Made by a program: the position numbers and the translations under genes. Shown one piece after another: positions 1 through 10,621 of a stretch of DNA of 64,000 nucleotides. The stretch comes from Marsupella aquatica (Eukaryota > Marchantiophyta). Positions within the stretch are counted from its first letter, which is position 1. The number at the start of each line of letters is the position of its first letter. The notes under the pieces were generated by a model. It saw only the letters and a list, made by a program, of their open reading frames with translations. It was not told the origin of the DNA and searched no databases. Location: assembly GCA_973895155.1 (NCBI GenBank), contig OZ316892.1:5146001-5210000 (forward strand), written 5' to 3'.

Positions 1-914
1 TACTCACACGCACGTCCCTCCTGAATGGCGGTAGTCTACGTTCGAAGATTGAGGCAAGGAGCTTCTCTGTATCTGCGGTGCAACTTTCGTCTAAAGACTT
101 GAAAGCTCTTCATCTCATTTAACTCCGGTCTGAACTTTCCTTCTTGCACCTTCTTTCGTAATCAAACAATGCAGAGAAGAGAGGATAAGTCCAATGCAGC
201 CTGAAGAGATCATATAGCATTAGCGATACCCTGACTGATGCCTTCAAACAAAGGGCCAATCAGTCGTGCACATTGATGCTGGAGGCTCACTCTGCGATTG
301 CAAAACTTACGGTCAGTAGTGTTGAGTACATAATTAACGCTCTTTAAGGGTGACACCCGCACAATTTCGGTCTGTATCTCTGCGATGCATTTATGTGTAA
401 GAGGTGCACTGGGCCATTACCAAGTCTGCACTCGAACAACAGAGTTTGCCCTTCAAACGAAGTTCTGCCCATTACCAAGTCGGAGTGGACAACAAAAGCT
501 CCAGGTTCACTCTTCAATGGAGGCGTACTATCCGGTGATAATGTTGATTTATTACTACATATGCACGAAGCTGAACAGGATCGACGTTAATCATTCCCAG
601 CCAGGTTCTCTAGTTCATTAGGAATGGTCTAAAAACTTATACAATGATTGTATAGGACTTGCAAAACTTGTATCCTGACCTCGTAAGTCCTCGTAGAAAA
701 GGCTCAAATGACAAAGGGAGACTCATTGGGCAATGCAACCGTAGACAGAGTTCGTGACTGAGGTCTCCACCGATGTGATCGAATCTTGAGCTTCGGGGAG
801 GATTTAGTATATCGAAATCACATTGAGACTCCGAGTAAGGCTCACTTAAATCAGATCAATTGGTATTTACCATCTGCAACGATATAACAGGACCACAAGA
901 TTTGGCAATCATAC
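1..914. other. Left edge; no recognised gene, last expansin exon not found
   Basis: This stretch lies downstream (in transcript sense) of the minus-strand expansin exon 2. I read the minus strand looking for the third exon, which should encode the C-terminal domain (a Cys/Gly-Gly-Ile stretch, several Trp residues and a Gly-Gln-Thr-Phe ending), and did not find it. Either it lies beyond the window edge behind a long intron, or it has been lost. No other coding signal is recognised here. Confidence 0.6.
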
Positions 915-1666
915 CTTCTATACAGCACGGGGACTATGCCTGCTCGGTACACAGCGATCTGTTGGAAAGCAGGTTGTGACATGTCGAAGTGCTGCAAAGG
1001 GTAGTTGCACCAGCCACCAGCGTTGTTGGGATGCGCGTGGTTTTGGGGGCAGAAGTTGGTTGCGGTGATCTGGATAGAACGCTGGCCGTAGAGACACCAT
1101 CTCTGGGAGTTGCATTTGATCTCAAAACAAGCACCACAACTGAGTCCATTGTCGAAGAGAGTGGTGCTCAAAGCTGCTGTGTGAGTCCCGTAACCAGTGT
1201 GGTAGAGATTCCCATATCCACACGCTCCACCTGATTTCATTTCAATCCAAATTTACAAATTCAAGCATGTTAAGATCTTACTGAAAGCTGAACAACCTCA
1301 GGTGGTTTCTAGGCTGAAGACCGCAACTTAGAAATGACCGCTTCTTTCAATGCATCTCACAACGAGTTTCCAGGAACGGAATCTACAATTATTACTGAGA
1401 GGCTCCTACAAATACTTTAGTCCAGTCGATGTTGAATCAATGTGGTCAACCACAGCACCTTAACCTCAATTGTAACTATAACTCACTTGCTTCTCGTATA
1501 TTACGAAAGAAGATTTGTAAAACGCACCTTGTGTGCCTGTCGCGTCAGAGCCGCCATAGAATGTGGCATGCGCTTGTTGCCAGCCGTGTGCAGTGGTGAA
1601 CATGTAACCCAGGCTCACAAGCGCCACCAAAAACAGCCTCGTTTCCCTCCCAAAACCGCACGACAT
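915..1666 (-). CDS. Alpha-expansin, 5' part (exons 1-2; C-terminal exon missing from window)
   Basis: Expansins are secreted wall proteins that loosen cellulose-hemicellulose contacts without hydrolysis. Exon 1 runs 1666-1528 and encodes a signal peptide (about residues 1-28, hydrophobic core [10 protein letters not shown]) followed by [21 protein letters not shown] intron (1527-1231, phase 1) leads to exon 2 (1230-915), which starts [10 protein letters not shown] and carries the six-cysteine barrel domain with CGACFEIKC, the alpha-type insertion containing GGWCNYP and the HFD motif. Exon 2 stops at [12 protein letters not shown], followed by a GTATGA donor in phase 2. This is the usual second intron position of alpha-expansins, just before the Val-Pro-Cys block of domain 2. 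About 151 codons are present, against roughly 250 for the family. Without a splice, the reading frame runs into unrelated residues and stops near 851. It may be an intact gene cut by the window edge or a truncated pseudogene. The start ATG at 1666 gives a good signal peptide and is preferred. Confidence 0.85.
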
Positions 1667-2220
1667 CCTGTGAGCCAGAGGAGGAAATCAAACAAATTAT
1701 TTTAAGCATGGTCGCTTCAGACAGAGGCAAAATGTTCAATCCAAACATGAAACGAACAATCCTGTAGCCAACGCCTCTGTCTTCATAAGAAATCAAAAAT
1801 GTCGTATGCGATTCTAGGCTTGGGTTATAATTCTCGAGATTCTGAGCAAGAAATCTGAGATTGTTCTTCAACAGACGAACTGGCTTGCCTCTCCCTGACC
1901 AAGAGAGTTGCTCATTGAATGTTATAATTCACTAGAACTTAGCAACAGGACAGCAGTAGCAGCCGTATACTACAGAGTCAGTGAATGGTGTAGTAAGTTG
2001 GAATCACATAACCATGAAAACGTACTTCAAACATTTTGACCGTCCAGACTGTGAACATCTATCCCTCCAAACATTTCCTCATCAGTGTGCATCACTTCTG
2101 GGCCTCGCAGTCCAAGCAGCATACTCTAGTTAAGTGACCAAGCTGAATTTCACAGTGGCACATGGATGCGTTTATTTGACTTGAGGTGACTAGACCTGCA
2201 GAGGGGTTGTTGTAGACTAG
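1667..2220. other. Upstream region of the minus-strand expansin; nothing definite
   Basis: This would contain the promoter and 5' UTR of the minus-strand expansin. I see no convincing TATA box at a credible distance, and no coding signal. Confidence 0.4.
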
Positions 2221-2763
2221 AACTTGGGCCAAAAGAGCGACGCCATTAAGTTCATCTCAGTCTTCGACGGTGACTACTCGATGAGTGCCTCAAAGATTGT
2301 GGAAGGCTGGAAATCTGGGGTCTTACGTTTTATACAGGAGACGGCGAGGCTTGTAGTATTCGACCGAGATTCAAAGCAAACAGTATAAGACTCCCGGTAG
2401 ATACATGTCCTTCTTTCGCACAAAGCGGAAGCCAAATCTTCAGGTTGAATCACTCACAATCCAGGAACTGCACATAAATCTTAGCCCAAAAATTGGGAGC
2501 TAGTACAGTTGCTATGACGAATTTCCGAGAATCTATATTCACATCGAGAAATTGAACTCTCTGAGACCTTTGGACTCTGACTAGCTAACGCCGACATTCT
2601 TCAAAAAATTCTAGTCTCTTACGCTCCAGATGATCCTCTCTTCGATGCTATTGCTCACTGCAGACGATACCGTCGAACTCCTTGTTGGTCTCTGCAACCG
2701 AGACCCTGTCAACGAGCTCCAGATCGCCTCCAGCCAGCTGACAAGCTTGTTTGCCTACACCTG
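2221..2763 (+). pseudogene. Possible remnants of an unrecognised coding gene
   Basis: Two stretches read like protein. Positions 2221-2388 stay open for 56 codons after an AG, ending in a stop, with segments such as IKFISVFDGDYSMSASK and RLVVFDRDSKQTV. Around 2596-2763 one frame reads ADILQKILVSYAPDDPLFD, and a neighbouring frame continues as TADDTVELLVGLCNRDP and QIASSQLTSLFAYT before a stop, suggesting a frameshift. I recognise no family. The two pieces may be exons of one decayed gene or chance open frames. Confidence 0.2.
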
Positions 2764-5700
2764 AGCGCTGCAATCATCCGCAGCTTATATGCGCAACTTG
2801 CGTGGTCGTAGCCGGATCTGAGGATCTCTGCAAAGAGAATGATGAATCAATTTGCTGATGAGCTAAAGCCAGGTCTCCATTAATGAGACAAGGCCAGGCA
2901 GATCGATCGTCAGAGGAGCAGGGAACGTCGGCCCTCGTTGAGTCGTTGTCGATCGTTACCCACCCCACGAGCGAAAATTAAACAACTTCGACTGGTCGAC
3001 AAATCACATTCAATATCCGTCGATCGCTTGATCGATCAGCTGGGAGTATATCTCCACCCGGTAGTTGAGACGTTACCTGCCGACCGGTAAGAACTCGATA
3101 TATTGAACTGACGGAGGAGGTCGCGCGCGACTGGAATGATGATGATACATTGCTCCAAGACAGCGACTACCAGCAATCAAGCTCAACATTCAGCGCGCAG
3201 CCTAATATATTGTTCAGGTCCCTCCGAACCACCGTAGACGAGAAAGGAAGTCCTTCGCGGTCTGGTCCGCTCTCCGCTGCAATGCACGGCCTTCTAGCTA
3301 GCCGTCACTTCACAACGACAGAGACATGCACACTCATCACCGCTCACGTTTTATCGTAAATCGCTTTCGACGATATCTCCGGATTTATGCTAAGGGTTCA
3401 TTGTCAGCAGACAATTAGGTGCCTGAGCTGAACGTGGCAATCCCGTCGAGCAAGTGGCCCAATTAATAGTTGCACTTTTCTGGATTTCGAGCACCTGCTT
3501 TTCAGTAGTCCGAGCTCTTGATCAACAACAATGCGCAATTGGAACCAGAATACGTACTCTATTCTAGAACCTGCAGTGGTGCCGAAAAATGCATGATCGA
3601 GTTCCTGGAAATCCAGCTTGGTTGTTCATTCTTCGCCGCCTTTACTAGTGATCAAACTGAAATATGAGACGGTCCCTCATTCTACTAAAGAACTGTGATT
3701 ATAAAGCATCTTGCATGACCAGAAAAGTACACCGAGACCCATCTAATATCAAGAACGTTCTTCCGAGACTCTCTTGTTCAGGGAAATTGTAAATTTAAGT
3801 ACTGCAGGAGAGAATTAGTTACTGTACTGTAGTAAGCTCCAGCCGAGTACTCCAGCTGCATGAGTACTACAACAAAGTCCTCCACCTGAGTACGTAGTGT
3901 TCTGAAATTGTATATTTTCAGATTGTGATTCATGCTCGATCTGTTGTCTCATTCAACTGTCGCTATCAGTTAATTATTGTTCAGGATTCACGTCATCGGA
4001 TAGTGAATCCCACGACAGTATACTTAGATACAAGGGCAACAGCATTCTCACCTCCGATACGATATCAATATATGCATCTCGATGTTGCCCACTTGCATTG
4101 CCTTGAAACAATAAGAACAATGTCAGTGGGAGGATTGTGTTCGCTTTTCGAACGCTCTCGAAACTCATGGAACAGAATTAAGTGTAAGCTCTTTTACAAG
4201 CAATCAAATCCATCCCTTCAATACCCCGTAAATCCGTTCTCAAAAAATCGTTCATTTACTTGCGGAGCTCGGATAATATGCAGGCACGTACTCCATCGAA
4301 CTACATTCACGTGTTTCTATTGAAAATCATAGCCCGGGAAAGAGGTTCGGTCAATACAGAATTTCAGGCTCTGGATTCAGTCTTGAATTGATTCTGGTTG
4401 CAGGAAATTTTATCATAAAATGGTAACGTCCTGCAGGTGGGCGTCGGCCTGTATGGCGTACTACCGATTTTCCGAGGTACGTGACAAGGATATCTCCGGT
4501 ACACATATTACTGCGGCAATCGACACCGATGGAGACTTGGAGATTGAAGCGGGTGGTACTACGTAGCTAGCCGAAAGGTGACCATTTCTTTCGCAATCTA
4601 TGGTTGTTGGTGTGTGTAAAGTACTGTATAGCTGCGATGGATTGTTGAAATTCGTATTCTCTTCCTTGGCCTACGATTATACTATCAACGTTGGTGTTTG
4701 AAGAATCTTTACGCTTTGGTGCTCTGGTGTGCCGTAGGTACGTATAAATGTATCCTGTGGCACCACGTACCACGCCATACCTGTGGTGGAGTGCCAGTCA
4801 GTGGGCACACAGGATCCATCTCCTGCCCGTCTCTTCCCGCCGCATATGAATTAAAAGTCAAATCATTGAACATGATTTCGTGCTATTCATAACAATTTCG
4901 GTAGTTAATTAACATGATCTGGTCGTTGATGCAATTCAGCACATTGAAGCCCAGTGCAAGCTTTATTTGGCAAGCTACTGTGTTTTTCCCTTAAAACCTA
5001 AATTCAGTCAGTCGGGAGGCCTCGATTTACAGCCTCGGAGTTGCATCGATCGTCGCACAAGCAAGATTTCAATTCAGCAAGTAAACACCATGAAATTACA
5101 GTTTTTTGTATGATTACTAAAGACACGTTGATTAGATCGTCACACAATCGAGACTTCAGTTCAGCCTTTCAGGGAGCCCAGTGTCATTAGATGTAATTAG
5201 TACGATGATTACTACAATGGATTCATCCGCGCGAGGATTATGAAAAGGAGACTTCAATCCAGCACATCAGGGTCGAGATCAGGGTGCCTATCACCTTAGG
5301 ATTCCTTCAGGATGATTAGGACAGGGTGGATTCTAGCATCCCAAAAATTATTGGAACTTCTTTTCAGCCAGTCAGAAAACAATAGCTAAAATTATGGCGG
5401 GTTCTATGAAGCAGATGGAAAACTAACGGGACTTTCATTCCGAAGCCAGAAGATCTGCAATACGAAGAAGTAATCTCCCTCACATTACTGTCAAATCTCG
5501 ATGGACGCAGTACTTTGATGTGAAGCAGAGGGACCAAGCAGGGACAATGATGGAAAGCGATCATGGCCAAATGGGTTGATTATTGTTTGACACCGTCTGC
5601 TCCAAGGCACCTCCTCCTGTTACATTCTCGATCTTCTTTATCGATCTGTCTGTCCCAGAATAGTGAGATCACCTGGCAGGTGGAAACACAGACCAATTGC

Positions 5701-5867
5701 ATCACGCTCGTTTCTTGAATATCATTTGCAGGAGCTAGGGTCTCTCTCACTTGGTCTTCGAGCGTACTACCTTTGTGATGGACAGTGGCTGAAGGCATCA
5801 GTCTCCCTCATTCTTCTTCCTCGTGGTTACTGGGAGGACGTAGCTTGATTTACAAGCAAAGGTAGAA
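2764..5867. other. Intergenic, no gene recognised
   Basis: No intact reading frame resembles a known protein. The segment 2880-3080 is locally rich in GATC and CGATCG. Between about 5060 and 5270 a short phrase close to GACTTCAATTCAGC recurs three times with changes. Several open frames of about 60-130 codons exist but look like chance. Confidence 0.5.
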
Positions 5868-5871
5868 CTAC

Positions 5872-6065
5872 CGTAGCCATCCATAAGCATACAAACTGAG
5901 TACGAGACCCGGCATCTGTTGCAATCGGACAAAAACTAGGACGTAACTTTGTTCACATGCAAGGAAATTACTGGATCGAGCCATGCAGCTGCATACACAA
6001 TTGAGTACGAGACCCGGCATGTGTTGGAATCGGAGAAAACGTAGACCGTCAAGCACGGCGTGCAC
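5872..6065. repeat. Degenerate 108-bp tandem duplication
   Basis: The phrase TGAGTACGAGACCCGGCAT occurs at about 5897 and again at about 6005. Matching flanks on both sides (GCCAT, then GCATACAAA/GCATACACAA, then GTTGCAATCGGA/GTTGGAATCGGA) give a spacing of about 108 bp. The opposite strand stays open through both copies, so it yields a repetitive peptide; I take this as a by-product of the duplication, not a gene. Confidence 0.7.
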
Positions 6066-8134
6066 TGGCTCGACAAGACAGTAGTCAGTAGGTACATGCT
6101 TGTTGATAGCTGGACCTGAACCTAAACAGAATGACCGGCAGGGCCCGGATTGGAGTCAAATAAGATGCTATGAATTGTGGTTGAAGAGAGCTATCCCAAC
6201 GGAAAGCAGCAGAGAAGTGGGGACCAGCCGTACCATCTCCGATCCGCCGGTTTAATTAGAAAGGGCTCCCAACCAGGCATGGAATCCATCTACAGCATCG
6301 ATTTCAGTCAACCTATTCAGTTCGATCAGTGCGTTGCCTCTCGTATGTAGGTACAGTACATGTAATTCTCAGAAGCTCAGACCATAACGTTATAACCTCA
6401 TGTGGGCTCGGGTCCTGGCCTAACATATTGTATTTAAAACTTAAACTCCAGCTCAGCACTGTCAACTACTGCGATGATAGCCTGTGCAAGCTAAGGTGAT
6501 GGGCTTCGTATATAATTAGAACCTGTTCTCATCTGAACCTTCATTGTCGACTTGGGTACGTGGTAATCCTTCGCAAGTACTACCTTAATGACTGGATTTG
6601 AATTTGGTTCGGTTATTTAGAATTATGGACCAAGCAATCTATGGGAATCTGAAGTCGGGTTCCAATAATTCTCTCATCAACCTTAGAGCATTTTAGCCCG
6701 GACCTGAGGTGTGAAGAATATTTATTTATTCACTTGTGAGCCTATTACTTTATCATCATGTCATTACCCGCCGTTTCACTCTATCTCAGTTGCAGCAGCA
6801 ATCATTCCAGAGGAGGTTCAGGCTAAATGCATGATCATTTCCCGGATCATTCTCATGAGAAAGCCTACTCTGCGCCTCCCTCCCCGTCAACTACAGACGA
6901 CAGTCATGTCCTTTTTGCAAATTCAGCAGCAAGAAATTTTTTTTGCCTCTGTTACTCAGTTTTACGAGTAAGCTGGATTAGTGATAGGATTGACGTAACT
7001 GGTTGTCCGGCTGCTTCCCTGTATTAATTGAACTAGCAGATCTTACCTACAGCCTCACCCCATCTGTGAGCTAGGGATGCCCACGAAAATGTAGCACTAA
7101 CTTTACTGTTTGCTTGTATCTTGTTAACCCAGCTTAGATCGATGCCAACCATAGACAGACTTATTGTGCCTAGAGATGTTACTGTAGCATGTTATTGTGC
7201 CGGTCCGAATGTGAGCTGAAAATACAAAACACATATGATGAGGTTGATCATCATTCTAGCTAGCAACAATCGAAGGGATGGTATGATTCAATGAATGGTT
7301 GCTGGTTTCATCCCACTCCACAGAAGAGATCCACCTCCCTGTAATTCAATAGGTAAAGATCAGCTTCAGTTGAAACAGAACTCGAGAGAGAAAATTAATG
7401 CAGTGTCTAATAATCTAATGGGCTGCCCATAGAAGCAGCCATCCACCACACGTACTACATTTCCTAAACTCGACTGTCGTGCTTCTGCTGAGCCATCAAA
7501 TTGATGCACAATCATCTCCTGGTGAAATTAGTGGTACCAGACACTTGCTTGACTGTGGTACTGTAAGTTAGTTCAGTAAAGTTGTAAGGACTGTATTTTT
7601 CCTAAGCCGTATCAGCCAGTGACCGCAGTCACGATCAGTGGCCTTTTCTGTGCTGCATTTGAGGTGACCTTAGTGCATCATAAAAACGCCCATAAAATAA
7701 TAAAATAATTGTTTCGCAGGATCTTTTCACAACACAGGAAAATATTTGAGTGAAATTTGGGGCGTTTTATCTGCAAAGAAAACACAGACTAAACAGACAG
7801 ATGAGTGAAACATTCAGAAAAGTACTTTAGCTGCATATTTATGCATGTTCCATATTGGTACCTAGGTTGGACCCACATACTGACTGCGTGGTTTCACCAC
7901 GTACTTCAGTAGCAGTGATTCATATCAGTGCAGTTAACATCAATGGTAAAGTGATTCACAGCACTGTAAAACGTGGTACACAAAATAGCCTCACTGCAGT
8001 TTGCATTTTGGGTTTGGGCAAGAGAAGAAGATCCCAATCATGGAACATACCCTATCCCAAGCAGGACTTGTACTAAGGTTGGAGATGAGCTTTGCAACTC
8101 ATAGCCAAAGAACAAAAGTGCCGCATAGGGAGAC
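6066..8134. other. Intergenic, no gene recognised
   Basis: AT-rich sequence with no recognisable coding region, RNA gene or strong repeat. Short open frames near 6711-7027 and 7855-8186 have no known features. Confidence 0.5.
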
Positions 8135-8321
8135 AAGATCCCATAGGCAAGAGAGGCATGACTTTGTGGTAGCTCACTTGAATTGAGACTCATAGGTCTT
8201 GGGTTCAACTGTTGTGGCTGACACTTCCCAACTATTGTGGTTGACTCTTCCCTTTCTGTGGGGTTTCACAGATTTCCCTTTAAAAAAAACAAAAAAACAA
8301 AAAAAAAAGATCCCATAGGCA
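8135..8321 (+). mobile_element. tRNA-derived SINE, copy 1, with 15-bp target-site duplication
   Basis: The direct repeat AAGATCCCATAGGCA (8135-8149 and 8307-8321) flanks an insert of about 157 bp. The insert has a pol III A-box-like sequence (TGGTAGCTCACTTGA, near 8166-8180) and a B-box-like sequence (GGTTCAACTG, near 8212), spaced as in a tRNA. It ends in an A-rich tail interrupted by C. A closely similar unit with its own target-site duplication lies at 28.9 kb. This copy differs by an internal tandem duplication of about 24 bp (GTTGTGGCTGACACTTCCC, then ATTGTGGTTGACTCTTCCC). Boxes, tail and target-site duplication together make the SINE assignment strong. The perfect duplication implies recent insertion. 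Confidence 0.85.
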
Positions 8322-10227
8322 GTGAACCCCAAACAGGAGAGAAAACAAAGTAAAAGTCAAGAACACCAACTAAGAGCCAATTCAAAAAAGCCCAAGAGTT
8401 CTTACAAATGCCGACAATTCACTCCAATACACACCCTGCCTCTCCCCAGGCAACAAGCAATTACTTCAACAAAAACCAAAAACAAAAAAGTGCTCTTATC
8501 ATTGTGCTAACTCTCTCATTTCGTGCCTGTGATCAAGAAGGACCTGTAATGCATTTCAAGCTATCGAATGTATGCTTTGTTCATGAGGTTCAATTTTTAA
8601 TTTTTTTATGTTTTTTTTGTTTTGTTTTGTTTGTGAGGTTCAATGATGTGGACATCATTCAAAACTTTAATTGAAGACGAGAAGGAGATCACTTCAACAC
8701 TTTTCCATATCATTTTGCCCATTGGCAATTTGGGACAGCTGATTCAGGCATCCATTCAAAAACATGATTGTACTTTGACCAGCAGTAATTTAGACATTGG
8801 TGCATTGTGGATCTATAAATGGTGTCTGCCTTTGCAAGGACAATTTATATAAGCAAACAACGAGATCAGGTAAAGGTACGAATGTAATTTTCCAGGAAAT
8901 TATCTTGGTTTGGATCCAAATCTGGTTGGCAGCTAGGATTTGCCACCACAACCTGGGTTTGGATTCAAGCCTTTTACATGGTAAGTAATCTTTTCATTGG
9001 GAGCAATGTGTTGAGTGAATATTGACACATCACACTAAGTGGGCAAAAGTTGGGAAAACGTTTTGGAAGAAGAAAATACGAGTGTCACAGGTTATGATAC
9101 TACAGACTGGACACTTGGGACAACTATTTGGGTAGAGGAGATGGTTTAGTGTCTTGAATCATGTCCAAGGGGCTGGACAGTATTGAAGAGTCCTCAAGTA
9201 CATTTTGAGAATTTGAAAGCAACAAGGAATTTAGAGGCTTGAGTGTGTCTGGGCCAACTCCAACAGCAAGCTAAGTAATGATTTTTTTGTTTATTTTCTA
9301 ATTTCCAAAGTCTAACACCTTATTTGGGCTATTGGCACCAGACGGCCTATTGGCACCGGACGGAACTGATGGCATAAAGATATAGATGCAAAACCAGTCA
9401 TTTTCCATAATATTTGCAATCCTAACCAGTAGACAACTAGAAAATACATAGTCTTGTGTGCATCTTGAAAATTAGACAACTAGAAATTAAAATAGAAAAC
9501 TAGACAAGCAGATATGCATACCGTTCCAATTTTCATAAGTCTACAGCTTTGAAGGTATATTTAATTTTTCCTTGGGATGGAGCCACAAGCTCGGATGGGT
9601 TCACCTCCATCTAAAACCTACAGACTGTGATGGGTCCCATAATACTCTTTGCATGAAACTAAAATGCAGTCCATGTTGTCTTGGCTCAAATTCATGTTTA
9701 TGTACACCCTTGTGTCTAAGTGCAGGCTCCTAGGAAGACACCTCAAACCTGCACTGACCCTCTATATACATTGTTAAGTGCACAGATATGTTTTACACAT
9801 TTCTCCATGGTTGCACTACGCAATAAGAGCATGGGAAAATCGCTCATGTACTTTTTCACATGTTGTCAAGTCACACACATTGAACTCCTCATATCTTGAG
9901 CCCACATACTACACAACCAACAGGATATTATGTGCATGAAACTATCTTATGTAATTTTCTGCCACAATTATCAATAAATGCTTGTTCTGTATGTATCATA
10001 CTAACTGATAAATGTATATGTGCACTTATAGATGAAAATGTACTTATGTATTTGTCATTTAGTGAAAGCCGACCTGTACTTATACAAGGTGCATTTTAAT
10101 CATCCCAAGTCCCTGTTTACGTAGATCCAAGCCAAGTTTAGAAATACTATCCCAGAAAAAGGTTTGAAATGGAATAGCATGTGAGCTTCTAGCTCAGCCA
10201 GGATGACATCGATTAAAATTGAAAAAC
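8322..10227. other. Intergenic, AT-rich, no gene recognised
   Basis: Contains A-rich and T-rich low-complexity runs (8590-8640) and a short tandem pair CTATTGGCACCRGACGG at about 9338-9366. Between about 9430 and 9505 the phrase AGACAACTAGAAA recurs with variation. No coding signal is recognised. Confidence 0.5.
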
Positions 10228-10333
10228 TATATAAAAGGCATTTTAGAATCCTATCGGAGCTTATAGGTTTGGCTGGGAAATCCATCCGAGCCCACGAGTC
10301 GGGGGGTAACATTAGGGTTGTGCTGTAGGGTTT
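10228..10333 (+). promoter_or_regulatory. Core promoter of the P1 gene: TATA box and two telo-boxes
   Basis: TATATAAAAGG at 10228-10238 is a strong plant TATA box. The telo-box-like motifs TTAGGGTT (10312-10319) and TAGGGTTT (10326-10333) follow about 75-100 bp downstream. Telo-boxes near transcription starts are typical of plant ribosomal-protein genes and coordinate their expression in growing tissue. If transcription starts about 30 bp after the TATA box, the 5' UTR is about 350 nt, with the telo-boxes inside it. The start site itself is inferred. Confidence 0.65.
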
Positions 10334-10621
10334 CGTCGCTCCTCTGGAGAGTTTAGGTTTTAGAAACTCCATAGCCGAAATTTGGATCGCCTCTCAGTCT
10401 TTGCGCTCCGCTTGCTGCAGTCTGGCGTTTGGAATCTCGATCAGGCGGCGATCAATAGTGCGGCATTCTTTTGGAATTGCTTCGTCAAGAGGCGAGGCGA
10501 AATCTGCCAGCCCAGTGAAAGAAAGCAGAGGAATTCCTTTCTGGGTTTGGGGAGCGTGCCCGTGGAGCAATTTCGGAAGACAGCCATCCATCACCGCAAT
10601 TCACAGCTCGACGTAGCAGCC

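Noticed and set aside
989-1234. Plus-strand open frame of 81 codons
   Set aside because: It is the complement of expansin exon 2.
10382-10621. In-frame upstream extension of the P1 protein by about 80 codons
   Set aside because: It contains no ATG, lies in the probable 5' UTR with telo-boxes just upstream, and P1 proteins begin at the MSVSELA-type start.
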